Source of the DNA: a virus
IMG/VR virus record: IMGVR_UViG_3300037189_004204
Location: 1 to 33,626 of that record
Reading direction: 5' to 3' (one strand)
Length of the DNA stretch: 33,626 nucleotides
The notes beneath the pieces are model-generated. The model was not told the origin of the DNA, did no database searches, and saw nothing but the letters and a program-made list of their open reading frames with translations. Positions 16,199 to 24,557 of the stretch are shown here, in pieces; the first letter of the stretch is position 1, and every line of letters begins with the position of its first letter. A program made the translations under genes and the position numbers.

Positions 16199-16722
16199 TT
16201 ATCGGTCTTACTGGTTACGCTCGCTCAGGAAAAGATACCGTAGCAAATATTCTTATAGAAGAATACGGGTTTACCCGTTTAGCATTTGCCGACAAGATAC
16301 GCGACCTTCTGGTAGAGGTTAATCCCATCCTTTCAGATGGGCATAGACTTAATGAGATTTTAAAAGACTACGGGTGGGAAGTAGCTAAAGCTAAGACAGA
16401 GGTTCGCCGTCTATTGCAGGACCTTGGAGTGGGAGCTAGAAAAGTATTTGGCGACAACCATTGGATAGTAGAAGCGTTTAAAGACATTGACCGCAGCAAA
16501 AATTATGTTGTTACCGACGTTCGCTTTGAGAATGAAGCAGAGTTCATTAAGTCTTTTAGCGGTCAAATATGGAGGATTAAACGCCCAGGGATTGAGGCAG
16601 TAAACGCTCACGTTTCAGAGTCAGAGTTAGACGGGTACAAGTCCGACCAAATTTTTATGAACAATGGGACTATTGATGATTTGACTGCGCTAGTTAAAAC
16701 TCGTATGACAGGTCTGCTTTGA
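16195..16722 (+). CDS. Deoxynucleoside monophosphate kinase
   Basis: This 175-residue protein begins 'MIIGLTGYARSGKDTVAN', a P-loop (7-15) typical of phage dNMP kinases, followed by 'LAFADKIRDLL', which is the nucleotide-monophosphate binding region of the T4 gp1 group. 'VVTDVRFENEAEFI' is another family signature. It would phosphorylate dNMPs, including those from host DNA breakdown, to supply replication. The ATG is coupled to the primase stop (ATGA) with AAAAGG upstream. Confidence 0.85.
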   Translation: MIIGLTGYARSGKDTVANILIEEYGFTRLAFADKIRDLLVEVNPILSDGHRLNEILKDYGWEVAKAKTEVRRLLQDLGVGARKVFGDNHWIVEAFKDIDRSKNYVVTDVRFENEAEFIKSFSGQIWRIKRPGIEAVNAHVSESELDGYKSDQIFMNNGTIDDLTALVKTRMTGLL

Positions 16723-18308
16723 CCTTTACAGGCACGCTTCTTCCTTACCAACCCGAGGCAGTAGACCGTATGTGCGAACGCGGTAAAATGCTCGTTGCTT
16801 ACGACCTTGGGTTAGGTAAAACCGTTCTCACCATTGCAGCCATAGAAAGACTTATGGATGAGACAAAAATTAAAGAGCCTGGCCTTATCATTTGTCTATC
16901 CTCACTTAAATATCAGTGGGCTAATCAGATTGAGAAATTTACAAATGGAACTTCTAAAGCTTTGGTCATTGATGGAACGCCCTCTAAGCGAGCCGCACAA
17001 TATGAACAAGCGATGGATTGGAAGAACTCGGGTGTTGACTATATTGTCCTCAACTATGAGCAAGTGGTTAACGACTGGGAACGCGTCAAGCAATTACCAA
17101 GAGGATTTGTCGTACTTGACGAAGCAACAGCGATTAAGTCCTTTAAATCTAAACGCTCTAAAACCGTCAAAAGATTAATTAACGCTCCATATCGTTTTGC
17201 TTTAACAGGTACACCTATTGAGAACGGAAAACCTGAAGAGCTTTACAGCATTATGCAGTTTGTCGATGCTACTTTGTTAGGTCGGTTTGACATATTTGAC
17301 CAAGCTTTTATTGTGCGCAATAGCTGGGGCGGCGTAGAAAGATACCGCAACTTAAAAACTTTGCACGAAAAGATGAAAGAGGGTTCTGTACGTAAAGCGC
17401 AGAAAGACCCAGACGTTGCGCCGTTCCTACCCGATTCTATTCACAAAGACCCAGTTAATATTGTCTTTGACCGCAAAGCATCTAAGTTGTACTCCCGTGT
17501 CACCAGCGATTTGTTAACTGATTTAGACGACGCTCAAACTTTGTTTGGTTCTACTTTTAATATAAACGCGCATTACGGGTATGAGTCTAAGCGCGGAGGT
17601 CCCGAGGACGAGATGCGCGGTAAGATTATGTCCAAGATTGGGTGTTTAAAGATGTTATGCTCACACCCAGATTTACTTAGGACAAGTGCTTCTAAGTTTC
17701 ATTTAATGAACGGGGAAGGGTCTGCTTATGCTGCGGAACTTGTTAGCTCTGGTGCTCTCGACGACGTTACTAATTCGCCTAAATTGGATTACCTTGTCCA
17801 ATATGTTAAAGACTTTCTTGAACAGGATGAAGCGAACAAAGTAGTTATTTTTGCTACCTACGTAGATATGTTAGATATGATTGCTGAGGCACTAGGCCCA
17901 GACATATGCAAGCTTTACTCTGGTAAGTTAGACGCTAAATCCAAGGAGGATAACAAAATTGCATTTAATACGGACCCTGCTATTCGTGTGCTTATATCTA
18001 GTGACGCTGGTGGCTACGGTGTGGACCTCCCAGCTGCTAATCTCCTCGTTAATTACGACCTTCCCTGGTCAAGCGGCGCGGCTACGCAACGCAATGGTCG
18101 CATTAAAAGAGCGAGCTCAACGTGGGGGACGATTGTAATTCAAGACCTGTTGATGGCGGGGTCAATAGAAGAACGCCAATATGAAGCGCTTCAGTTTAAG
18201 ACGTCATTAGCAGACGCTGTTATGGATGGCAAAGGAATCAATGAAGCAGGCGGTTTAGACCTATCTGTGGGCAGTTTAAAGCAATTTTTAACAGGTTCGA
18301 CGGTATAG
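16719..18308 (+). CDS. SNF2-family DEAD-like helicase/translocase
   Basis: This 529-residue protein shows the superfamily 2 motifs in order: Q-like 'LLPYQPEAVDRM' (7-18), motif I 'DLGLGKT' (29-35), motif II 'LDEA' (133-136), motif III 'TGTPIENG' (163-170), and in the C-terminal lobe 'SSDAGGYGVDLPAAN' and 'QRNGRIKRASS' (motifs V and VI). This matches SNF2-type ATPases common in phages, which remodel DNA or branched intermediates. The start is TTG 16719, overlapping the kinase stop. Its stop codon lies inside the -10 box proposed for the next gene. Confidence 0.85.
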   Translation: MTFTGTLLPYQPEAVDRMCERGKMLVAYDLGLGKTVLTIAAIERLMDETKIKEPGLIICLSSLKYQWANQIEKFTNGTSKALVIDGTPSKRAAQYEQAMDWKNSGVDYIVLNYEQVVNDWERVKQLPRGFVVLDEATAIKSFKSKRSKTVKRLINAPYRFALTGTPIENGKPEELYSIMQFVDATLLGRFDIFDQAFIVRNSWGGVERYRNLKTLHEKMKEGSVRKAQKDPDVAPFLPDSIHKDPVNIVFDRKASKLYSRVTSDLLTDLDDAQTLFGSTFNINAHYGYESKRGGPEDEMRGKIMSKIGCLKMLCSHPDLLRTSASKFHLMNGEGSAYAAELVSSGALDDVTNSPKLDYLVQYVKDFLEQDEANKVVIFATYVDMLDMIAEALGPDICKLYSGKLDAKSKEDNKIAFNTDPAIRVLISSDAGGYGVDLPAANLLVNYDLPWSSGAATQRNGRIKRASSTWGTIVIQDLLMAGSIEERQYEALQFKTSLADAVMDGKGINEAGGLDLSVGSLKQFLTGSTV

Positions 18309-18311
18309 AAT
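18306..18311 (+). promoter_or_regulatory. Candidate -10 box (TAGAAT) for a leaderless transcript
   Basis: TAGAAT, overlapping the previous stop codon, is exactly six bases before ATG 18318. No Shine-Dalgarno is present. A distinct -35 box is not seen. Confidence 0.4.
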
Positions 18312-18317
18312 ATACGG

Positions 18318-18464
18318 ATGCCTAACGCACCTAAGACGCCTACGCGCACCATTCGAGTAGCTGACGACCTCTGGAAGGCTGTCCAAAAGAAGGCTGCTTC
18401 AGAAAAAGTTACTGTTACCAGCATCATCATTGACGCTTTGGAAGAGTACGTTCGTGCCAAGTAA
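18318..18464 (+). CDS. Ribbon-helix-helix DNA-binding protein
   Basis: A 48-residue ORF. It has the Arc/CopG layout: a basic strand 'TRTIRVADDLWKAV' followed by helix 1 'QKKAASEKV', a Thr-Val-Thr turn and helix 2 'SIIIDALEEYV'. Such proteins dimerise and bind short inverted half sites through the strand. A promoter with repeated CTAGT half sites lies 130 bases downstream and is a possible target, though this is inference. There is no Shine-Dalgarno; TAGAAT is six bases upstream. Confidence 0.75.
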   Translation: MPNAPKTPTRTIRVADDLWKAVQKKAASEKVTVTSIIIDALEEYVRAK

Positions 18465-18591
18465 CCACGAAAAGATTAAGGCTGCGCTAGAGATTCGCAT
18501 AGCTAATATGCCTAAAGGCTCTGGGTACAAGAAGCCTGGCAGTATGAACAAGAAAAAGACCGGCTACGCTCGGACAGGCAAGAAAAGATAA
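18454..18591 (+). CDS. Very small basic protein, tentative
   Basis: A 45-residue ORF from GTG 18454, overlapping the previous gene by 11 bases. It is strongly basic, with Lys/Arg/Gly-rich 'MPKGSGYKKPG' and 'GYARTGKKR' at the end. Short basic proteins of this look occur in phages, but no function is known. An internal ATG at 18508 would give only 27 residues. Evidence is the lack of another gene in the space and the phage-like sequence bias. Confidence 0.45.
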   Translation: MPSNHEKIKAALEIRIANMPKGSGYKKPGSMNKKKTGYARTGKKR

Positions 18592-18592
18592 T

Positions 18593-18622
18593 TTGACACG
18601 TCCCTAGTCTTCGTACTAGGTT
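18593..18622 (+). promoter_or_regulatory. Promoter TTGACA-N18-TAGGTT
   Basis: A consensus -35 TTGACA (18593-18598) and a TAnnnT -10 TAGGTT (18617-18622) are 18 bases apart. The predicted start near 18629 gives a leader that includes GGGGAGA before ATG 18648. The same architecture recurs at 28188-28217. Confidence 0.65.
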
Positions 18623-18640
18623 ATCCCCATATACTAGGGG
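18602..18640 (+). promoter_or_regulatory. Operator-like CTAGT half sites over the promoter
   Basis: CCTAGT (18603-18608) and ACTAGG (18615-18620) form an inverted repeat between and over the promoter boxes. A third site, ACTAGGGG (18633-18640), lies downstream of the predicted start. A repressor bound here would block polymerase. The nearby ribbon-helix-helix and MerR-like genes are candidate binders. Confidence 0.45.
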
Positions 18641-18647
18641 AGATTCA

Positions 18648-19052
18648 ATGGAACTAAATGAAGTAAAGCGCAACTTGCGCCAATACCTTGCTCTTAAAGA
18701 TGAAGTTGCGCTTTTGACTGCGCGACAAAATGAACTTAAAACACGTCTTACAGAAGCAGTAACCGAAGTAGAGCCTAACGACAGTGGCCACAACGTTATG
18801 ACTGTAGAAGATGACATATCTGGAGAAGTAACTATTACTCGCCAGCGCAAAGTATCTAAAGTTCTTGATATGGAAGTTGCTGAAACTATCCTTTCTAAAA
18901 AAGGAATTAAAGATACTTGCATTAAGATGGTTCCTATGTTAGATGAAGATGCGATTATGTCTGCCTTCTATGAAGGTTACCTAACAGAAGAAGACATCGA
19001 CGCAATGTTTCCAGCAAAAGTTAGTTACGCTTTTATAGTGAAGGCACAATGA
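18648..19052 (+). CDS. Unknown coiled-coil protein
   Basis: This 134-residue protein is first after the 18593 promoter, with GGGGAGA upstream. Residues 1-45 form a likely coiled coil ('YLALKDEVALLTARQNELK'). The middle holds a beta region ('HNVMTVEDDISGEVTITR'), and the C-terminal part is helical and acidic. No catalytic motif is visible and no family was recognised. It is coupled to the MerR-like gene by an ATGA overlap. Confidence 0.7.
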   Translation: MELNEVKRNLRQYLALKDEVALLTARQNELKTRLTEAVTEVEPNDSGHNVMTVEDDISGEVTITRQRKVSKVLDMEVAETILSKKGIKDTCIKMVPMLDEDAIMSAFYEGYLTEEDIDAMFPAKVSYAFIVKAQ

Positions 19053-19516
19053 CAGAGGATTTTATTGATAAAGCATTTGCTGATTTGGATGAGTATTACC
19101 CAGGAAGCAAACGCAAACGCAAAGAAAAAGTAGTGAAGGCGCACGAGGTAGAGCCTGATTTAACTTGGGACTCAAAACCTTATATGAAGCCTTTGCCTAA
19201 CGGGATAGAGATTGAGATGTTTACTATCGGTGCATTAGCAGCCGCATTAGGTAGACCAGTAATCACTATCCGTACTTGGATAAAAGAAGGCTATTTGCCT
19301 TCATCACCATATAGGCTTCCCACTAAGAAGAACTCTAAGGGGGAGGACCATCAAGGGCGCAGGCTCTATTCACGTGCGATGGTCGAAAAACTTGTTGAGT
19401 TGTTTGATAGGGCTGGACTTCTGTACGTAAAGCGTATAGACTGGTCACTACACCGACAACTCAGCAATGAGATTGCCGAGGCGTGGAGTGAAATCCGCGC
19501 AATCGAAACTAAATAA
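19049..19516 (+). CDS. MerR-like winged helix-turn-helix protein
   Basis: This 155-residue protein has an acidic/basic N-terminus and then a MerR/excisionase-type domain (about 50-115): 'MFTIGALAAALGRPVITIRTW', 'KEGYLPSSPYRLP' and 'RRLYSRAMVEKLVELF'. The first helix-turn-helix and the Arg-Tyr turn are typical of DNA-binding regulators. No effector domain follows, so it may be a simple regulator or architectural factor. AAGG precedes the ATG. Confidence 0.7.
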   Translation: MTEDFIDKAFADLDEYYPGSKRKRKEKVVKAHEVEPDLTWDSKPYMKPLPNGIEIEMFTIGALAAALGRPVITIRTWIKEGYLPSSPYRLPTKKNSKGEDHQGRRLYSRAMVEKLVELFDRAGLLYVKRIDWSLHRQLSNEIAEAWSEIRAIETK

Positions 19517-19542
19517 AACTATGACAAAAGGATATGAAAACT

Positions 19543-20211
19543 ATGGCAGTAAACAGAACAGATGAGTACATCGTGGAAAACGACGAGTTTGCAAATGTCG
19601 ATACTCCACTAACAGACCGCCCATCCCAATCAACCAGTTCCGCAATTAAGTCTGGCTGGGATGCCGCAGATAAGACAACCGCTACTGGCGACTTTCCAAA
19701 GGAATTTAAGTTCGTCGATGGTGAGTTTCAGATTGTAAAGTTCCTCGACCAAGATGGACCTTTTGCAATTTACAAGCAACACTTCCTATCACAAATCACA
19801 ACTGGTAAGCGTTCATTCGTTTCCCTTGGTGCTAACGACCCACTTTGCATGATGGGCAGCAAGCCTGAAGATAAAAAAGCTTTCAGTATTGCTAACCTCA
19901 GCGCTGCTGGTGGACCACAACGCCAGATGTTGATTGCAAGTCCAAGACTTTATAAGTCCCTACACGCTGCGCACTTCTCGCCTCAAGGTCCTCTAACAAA
20001 GAACTACTGGGCTATTAGTCGCACTGGCAAGATGCAGACAACCGTTTACCACATCAATTCTGTTAAGGCTCGCGACCTCGCTGAGGACTGGGGCATTACA
20101 GACATTGATGCAATCGAAACTGCTATTGCAGAAATGAAGCCGTTTGACCGTTCCGCAATTAAGGAACCAACTTGGGAAGAGCTTGAAGTAATCGCTGCTT
20201 CGCTTTCCTAA
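19543..20211 (+). CDS. Putative single-stranded DNA-binding protein
   Basis: I chose ATG 19543 (222 residues) because AAGGA ends ten bases upstream; ATG 19534 is too close to it. The central part is beta-rich: 'FKFVDGEFQIVKFLD', 'GPFAIYKQHFLSQ', 'GKRSFVSLG', 'NYWAISRTGK'. The C-terminus is acidic ('EEPTWEEL'-like). These features and the place directly before DNA polymerase suggest an SSB, but no diagnostic motif proves it. The gene ends at a strong terminator, which fits the need for abundant SSB relative to polymerase. Confidence 0.45.
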   Translation: MAVNRTDEYIVENDEFANVDTPLTDRPSQSTSSAIKSGWDAADKTTATGDFPKEFKFVDGEFQIVKFLDQDGPFAIYKQHFLSQITTGKRSFVSLGANDPLCMMGSKPEDKKAFSIANLSAAGGPQRQMLIASPRLYKSLHAAHFSPQGPLTKNYWAISRTGKMQTTVYHINSVKARDLAEDWGITDIDAIETAIAEMKPFDRSAIKEPTWEELEVIAASLS

Positions 20212-20221
20212 TCACTAGGCT

Positions 20222-20269
20222 GCTGAAGGGTCAGGACTGCCCCCCTGGTTCTGGCTCTTCAGCTTTTTT
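20222..20269 (+). terminator. Strong intrinsic terminator between SSB-like and polymerase genes
   Basis: A 15-bp stem (20222-20236 with 20249-20263, including four G-U pairs, and seven perfect base pairs at the foot, GCTGAAG with CTTCAGC) is followed by six T residues (20264-20269). No promoter is seen downstream, so polymerase expression probably depends on read-through. Confidence 0.85.
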
Positions 20270-20282
20270 AAGGGGACATAAT

Positions 20283-22250
20283 TTGAATATCATTACGACT
20301 ACAGAGCAACTGCAAGAGATGGTTGCTTACTATATGCAACAAGATGCGTTTGCATTTGACGTTGAAACTGTTGGTGAGCACAGAGGTGTTCCCGCTGTTA
20401 ACGAAGTTTTATGGATTAGCTTTGCTACACACGGTCGCGGTGACGTTATTCCTATGGGTCACCCGAACGGAGATTTTTTAGAAGAAGTTTTTCCTTTAAC
20501 AGGTCAAGGACAAAAGCGCGTAGACGCCGGTCTTCCTGCACGAGAAGCGGATTACTCTAGAGATAAAAAGAAAGCAACAAAGTATTTTGGTCCTGCCCCA
20601 AAGCAATTGTTCCCAGCAGAAGTATTTAAAGCAATTAAGCCTTTACTGTTTAACGAAAACATTCTTACTATTGGTCATAACTTAGTCTTTGACTTAAGTG
20701 CCGTTGCAAAGTATTACGGCGGACAGATTCCAGTAGGTCCTTACTTTGACACTCTTATGGCTTCTTTCCTATACAACAACTTAAACCGCGGAAAGCTTGG
20801 TTTAGATGACTGCTTACAGCGAGAGCTCGGCTACAGTATGGAAAAAGGTATTGGGCATATGGTTGAGCTGTACTCATTTGATGAGGTAGCTAAGTACTCA
20901 TACCTCGATGCTAAGTACACATTTTTGTTATGGAAAGTTCTTGCCCCAAAGATAGTTGAGGCGGACGTTGAGACAGTAATGAAGTTAGAAATGGATGTAC
21001 TAAGCGTCCTTTGCGATATGAAGTTGACAGGTGCGCCGATTGATGTAGATGAATTAAAGGTATTGCACGAGAAGATTAGTGGTGAGATTGAAGCCGTTAA
21101 GTCAGATATCTACCGCATCGCTGGTCGCGTCTTTAATATGAACTCCAACCCAGAAAAGCAATACTTATTGTTTGGTCCAAAGGAAGAAGGGTGCCGTGGC
21201 CTTAAGCCAGTATTGTTAACAGGCAAAGGTCAAAAGAAAGAAGGCGACCTAGACTACAGCGACTATTCTGTATCAGCAGAGGCACTAGAGCCTTTCCGTG
21301 AGAAGGATGAATTTGTTACTAAACTTCTTGAGTACACAGATTTAAACAAGTTGATTGGCACTTATGTAATTCCATACCTAGGCGGCGAAGTTGTTAAGAC
21401 CGTTAACGGAAAGACCAAGGTAGAAGATAAAGAAAGCCTACTAATTAACGAACGAATCTATGGTGACTTCGTGCAGTGGGGTGCTGAAACTGGTCGTTTC
21501 TCTAGCCGTAACCCTAACTTGCAGAACATTCCTAACCCTTCTGCTAGTGAGCACGGTCGCGCTATTCGTAATCTGTTTACAGCCCCAGACGGTTATAAGT
21601 TAGTTGTTGCTGACTACTCACAGATTGAGCCTCGCATTATTGCGGCAATGTCTGAGGACCCTATTATGATGAAGAACTACCTAGAAGGCGGAGATATTTA
21701 TACCACTGTGGGTGACACTATGGGAGTAGACCGCAAGGCAGGTAAGGTTCTTGTTCTTGCTATGGCATACGGCGTAGGTCCAGACAAGATTGCGCGTTCT
21801 ATTGGTTGCACAGTTCCAGAGGCTAAGAAGCTACTCAATGACTTTTCAGATAAGTTTTCTTCTGTAGACAAGTATCGTTTACGCGTAGTAGGTGTGGCTA
21901 GAAACAAGGGCTACGTGACCACAATACTAAAGCGTAGGCGCTATCTACCAGAGATTACCTCTAGAAGCCACGGAGATAGAGCTTCAGCTGAGCGTCAAGC
22001 GTTCAACACGCGCATCCAGGGGTCAGCCGCGGATATCATTAAGCTTGCTATGATTAGGGCCCATCAGATGATTCCAAAGGAGGCCAAGTTGATTCTTACT
22101 GTTCACGATGAACTTGTGACTTTGACTCCCGACCATCTTGTTGATGAAACTACAGAAGCTATTCGTGAGGCTATGGAAGGCATAAAGCTTATTCCTATCC
22201 CCCTTGTTGCTGACATTAAAGTTGTTCAGAAGTGGGGAGAAGCCAAGTGA
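20283..22250 (+). CDS. Family A DNA polymerase with 3'-5' exonuclease domain
   Basis: This 655-residue protein has an exonuclease domain with 'FDVETVG' (Asp26, Glu28), 'IGHNLVFDL' and 'YSYLDAKYT'. The polymerase palm shows motif A 'ADYSQIEPR' with Asp444, motif B around 'RKAGKVLVLAMAYGVG', and motif C 'TVHDEL' (His608-Asp609-Glu610). The motif A Asp and motif C Asp bind the catalytic metals. There is no 5' nuclease domain, as in other phage enzymes. The start is TTG with AAGGGG seven bases upstream. It lies directly behind an intrinsic terminator. Confidence 0.93.
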   Translation: MNIITTTEQLQEMVAYYMQQDAFAFDVETVGEHRGVPAVNEVLWISFATHGRGDVIPMGHPNGDFLEEVFPLTGQGQKRVDAGLPAREADYSRDKKKATKYFGPAPKQLFPAEVFKAIKPLLFNENILTIGHNLVFDLSAVAKYYGGQIPVGPYFDTLMASFLYNNLNRGKLGLDDCLQRELGYSMEKGIGHMVELYSFDEVAKYSYLDAKYTFLLWKVLAPKIVEADVETVMKLEMDVLSVLCDMKLTGAPIDVDELKVLHEKISGEIEAVKSDIYRIAGRVFNMNSNPEKQYLLFGPKEEGCRGLKPVLLTGKGQKKEGDLDYSDYSVSAEALEPFREKDEFVTKLLEYTDLNKLIGTYVIPYLGGEVVKTVNGKTKVEDKESLLINERIYGDFVQWGAETGRFSSRNPNLQNIPNPSASEHGRAIRNLFTAPDGYKLVVADYSQIEPRIIAAMSEDPIMMKNYLEGGDIYTTVGDTMGVDRKAGKVLVLAMAYGVGPDKIARSIGCTVPEAKKLLNDFSDKFSSVDKYRLRVVGVARNKGYVTTILKRRRYLPEITSRSHGDRASAERQAFNTRIQGSAADIIKLAMIRAHQMIPKEAKLILTVHDELVTLTPDHLVDETTEAIREAMEGIKLIPIPLVADIKVVQKWGEAK

Positions 22251-22717
22251 GATGGTGGAAAAAGTTCTTTAGTAAAGAGCCAGAGTATGCTGTTGTTGAG
22301 CGCGACGTCCCTATGAGCACCATTCTTAGATGGTATTTGTATGACACAGCTATTGGTAATGAGAATTCAATTGCCGAGTTAATTGGCCTTACTCCAGTCA
22401 GTGCTGAGGGAGACGCAAAAGAACGAGAAGATAGCGAAAATCGTTTACTTCATATTCTTCCTTTATTTCCTTACATCGAATCCATTTCAGATATAAGTGC
22501 TAACGTTATGACGACTATGCATTTAAAAGAAATGAGCGAAAGCGAAGAAGATGTTTCTAATGAAATTTTGTCCGATATTGAAAGTATGAAATCTGTTTAT
22601 AAAGCCGTAGCACTTTCCACATTAGTAGGTGCTATGTCAATTGCTGTAAACTTAGAGCTCATATACCCAAGTGCAATAACATCCGCAGAAATAGAAATGG
22701 AAAACTTCGATGAGTAA
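22247..22717 (+). CDS. Unknown acidic helical protein
   Basis: The 156-residue product starts at GTG 22247, overlapping the polymerase stop, with GGGGAGA seven bases upstream. A short basic start ('RWWKKFF') is followed by an acidic, helical body, with a hydrophobic segment near the C-terminus ('ALSTLVGAMSIAVNLELIY'). It is not a clear membrane protein. No family recognised; possibly a polymerase partner by position. Confidence 0.65.
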   Translation: MRWWKKFFSKEPEYAVVERDVPMSTILRWYLYDTAIGNENSIAELIGLTPVSAEGDAKEREDSENRLLHILPLFPYIESISDISANVMTTMHLKEMSESEEDVSNEILSDIESMKSVYKAVALSTLVGAMSIAVNLELIYPSAITSAEIEMENFDE

Positions 22718-23081
22718 CAGCGCCGATTGGTTCTCACGTAAGATGGGTTCACCAGCACCAGTTCAACCACAACAGCCACAGTATCAACAACCTGTGCAAC
22801 AACCTGTGCAACCACAGATGCCTCAGTATCAGCAACCAACTATGCCTCAGTATCAAGCACCTGCAGCTCGTTGCCCTGGATGCGGTAGCGGTAACTATTT
22901 AGGCGCAGAGAATACTAAGCCACGTTGTTATGACTGCGGTTACCCAATTCAACAGTCAGGTAGTGGTATGGGGACAGGTATTGTAGGCAATGGTCCTAAA
23001 GCAAGTGGTCCCGCTACACCAGCTACTCAAGTAGCAACAGGCGGATGGAATCCAACAACAATCGTAGGGAAAATAGAATAA
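22710..23081 (+). CDS. Pro/Gln-rich zinc-ribbon protein
   Basis: A 123-residue protein. Residues 15-50 are built from repeated Pro-Gln-Tyr units, visible as DNA direct repeats at 22755-22860. A zinc ribbon follows ('CPGCGSG' and 'CYDCGYP'), then a Gly/Pro/Thr-rich tail. It sits between polymerase and RecA genes. The repeat region is likely disordered, and its length may vary between strains. No specific function known. Confidence 0.7.
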   Translation: MSNSADWFSRKMGSPAPVQPQQPQYQQPVQQPVQPQMPQYQQPTMPQYQAPAARCPGCGSGNYLGAENTKPRCYDCGYPIQQSGSGMGTGIVGNGPKASGPATPATQVATGGWNPTTIVGKIE

Positions 23082-24139
23082 TGGCAATTTCAGGAGAACT
23101 AGCAAAAGTATTTAGCGCAATCAATAAGAAGATGGGCGCGGATACTATTGTTCTAGGTTCAGATATCCGTGACGATATCTTGGACAGAATTACCACAGGC
23201 TCAGTCGCTATTGATGTTGCCCTTGGTGGAGGGTGGCCGGTCAATCAATGGCACGAGATTATTGGAGAAGCGAGCAACGGTAAGACCGCCCTCGCATTAA
23301 AGACTATTGCTGCCAACCAAAAGCGTGACCCAGAGTTTACAACTGTGTGGGTTGCCGCTGAGCAGTGGGTACCAAAGTACGCAGAGATGTGTGGCGTTGA
23401 TACCTCAAGAGTATACGTAGTATCGACAAACATTATGGAGGAGGCCTATGAAGCCGTCATTCAAATTACTGAAAGTAAGTCCGTGGATTGCATTGTTGTT
23501 GATAGCCTTCCTGCCCTCGTTCCTACATCAGAGAATGATAAAGAAATGGAAGAGTCAACAGTAGGTCGTTCAGCTCTTCTAACTAATAAGTTTTTCCGTA
23601 AGGTAGGGCTTGCTTCTAAGCGTTCCCTTACAGAACACGAGCGCCCATTTATTGGAATCATTATTAACCAATGGCGTTCAAAGATTGGCGTTATGTACGG
23701 TGACCCACGCACCACCCCAGGTGGTCTAGGCAAGGATTACGCTTTCTTTACTCGTATGGAAGTGCGCCGTGATGAGTGGATTGAAGCCGGTACGGGACAG
23801 GAAAAGCGCAAAGTAGGACAGGCTATTAAGGTACGCGTCCTAAAGAACAAGTCTGCTCCGCCATCAACTACTGCTGTGGTTGACTTCTACTTCTCTAACG
23901 GAGGGGATATCCCTGCAGGAGAGTTTGATTTTGCTAAAGAGATTTTGGCTATTGGAATTATCAATAAGGTCATAACACGCGCAGGAGCCTATTATCGCTA
24001 TGCGGAACGTCAATGGCAGGGAGCAGATGCTATGCTTAGCTCCATACGGGAAGAAGTAGACCTGAAGGAATCTTTAGAGCGCGAGGTTCTAGAGTCCATA
24101 AAAGCAGGTTCGAAGTACGTAGCGGAAGATGAAGAGTAA
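23081..24139 (+). CDS. RecA/UvsX-like recombinase
   Basis: The 352-residue product starts at ATG 23081 (TAATG overlap with the previous stop). Walker A is 'GEASNGKT' (62-69). The Walker B strand 'CIVVDSLPAL' follows, and 'PFIGIIINQWRSKIGVMYGDP' with 'TTPGGLGKDYAF' matches the RecA core loops. It forms filaments on single-stranded DNA for strand exchange and repair of phage genomes. The C-terminal domain is short. A candidate mediator (25614) and two junction nucleases lie nearby. Confidence 0.88.
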   Translation: MAISGELAKVFSAINKKMGADTIVLGSDIRDDILDRITTGSVAIDVALGGGWPVNQWHEIIGEASNGKTALALKTIAANQKRDPEFTTVWVAAEQWVPKYAEMCGVDTSRVYVVSTNIMEEAYEAVIQITESKSVDCIVVDSLPALVPTSENDKEMEESTVGRSALLTNKFFRKVGLASKRSLTEHERPFIGIIINQWRSKIGVMYGDPRTTPGGLGKDYAFFTRMEVRRDEWIEAGTGQEKRKVGQAIKVRVLKNKSAPPSTTAVVDFYFSNGGDIPAGEFDFAKEILAIGIINKVITRAGAYYRYAERQWQGADAMLSSIREEVDLKESLEREVLESIKAGSKYVAEDEE

Positions 24140-24557
24140 AGGCCAAAGGGAGTCGAAGAAACACGAGGACCGACTAGCTAAGAAGATTGGCGGTCAGCGC
24201 AATGCTGGCAGCGGAGCTTTTTGGAGTCGTAAAGGCGATGTTCGTTCATCTGATTTGCTCATAGAGCACAAGTGGACTGGCAAAGCTTCCTTTACCGTCA
24301 AAGCAACGGTTCTGGAAAAGATTGTTAAAGAAGCAATACTTGATGGGCGTATGCCTGTTCTCGGTGTTAGTTTAAACAACGAGAACTACGTGTTGCTAAC
24401 TGAAGACGATTTTCTAGAACTACGCCAAACTCTTCAGGAGCATACATGTACGATGACGTCGGACACGACGAAGGATGGCGATACGAAGCCAAATGTCAAG
24501 GAATGGACACCGAACTCTGGTACCCACCTCGAGATAAATCCAAATATAAATCTATAG
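24129..24557 (+). CDS. PD-(D/E)XK Holliday-junction resolvase-like nuclease
   Basis: The 142-residue ORF begins 'KKHEDRLAKKIGGQRNAGSG', with Glu13 and the G-x-R-N-A-G-S-G turn of Hjc-type resolvases. The catalytic core is 'RKGDVRSSDLLIEHKWT', with Asp, Glu46 and Lys48 as the D-E-x-K ligands. It overlaps RecA by 11 bases. The domain appears complete by about residue 110. The remaining residues, hydrophilic and low-complexity, are encoded by DNA that also encodes the WhiB protein in another frame, an overlap of 112 bases. Confidence 0.75.
   Translation: MKSKGQRESKKHEDRLAKKIGGQRNAGSGAFWSRKGDVRSSDLLIEHKWTGKASFTVKATVLEKIVKEAILDGRMPVLGVSLNNENYVLLTEDDFLELRQTLQEHTCTMTSDTTKDGDTKPNVKEWTPNSGTHLEINPNINL

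Noticed and set aside
16858-17178. Plus-strand ORF of 106 codons in another frame
   Set aside because: It is a shadow within the SNF2-type helicase between its motifs; product has no structure-like pattern.
18512-18922. Minus-strand ORF of 136 codons
   Set aside because: It runs across the clear promoter and operator region and the start of the coiled-coil gene on the + strand; no ribosome-binding site or recognisable domain.
22755-22860. Short direct repeats suggestive of a CRISPR-like or iteron array
   Set aside because: They are in-frame Pro/Gln/Tyr codon repeats inside the zinc-ribbon protein gene, with no spacers of constant length.
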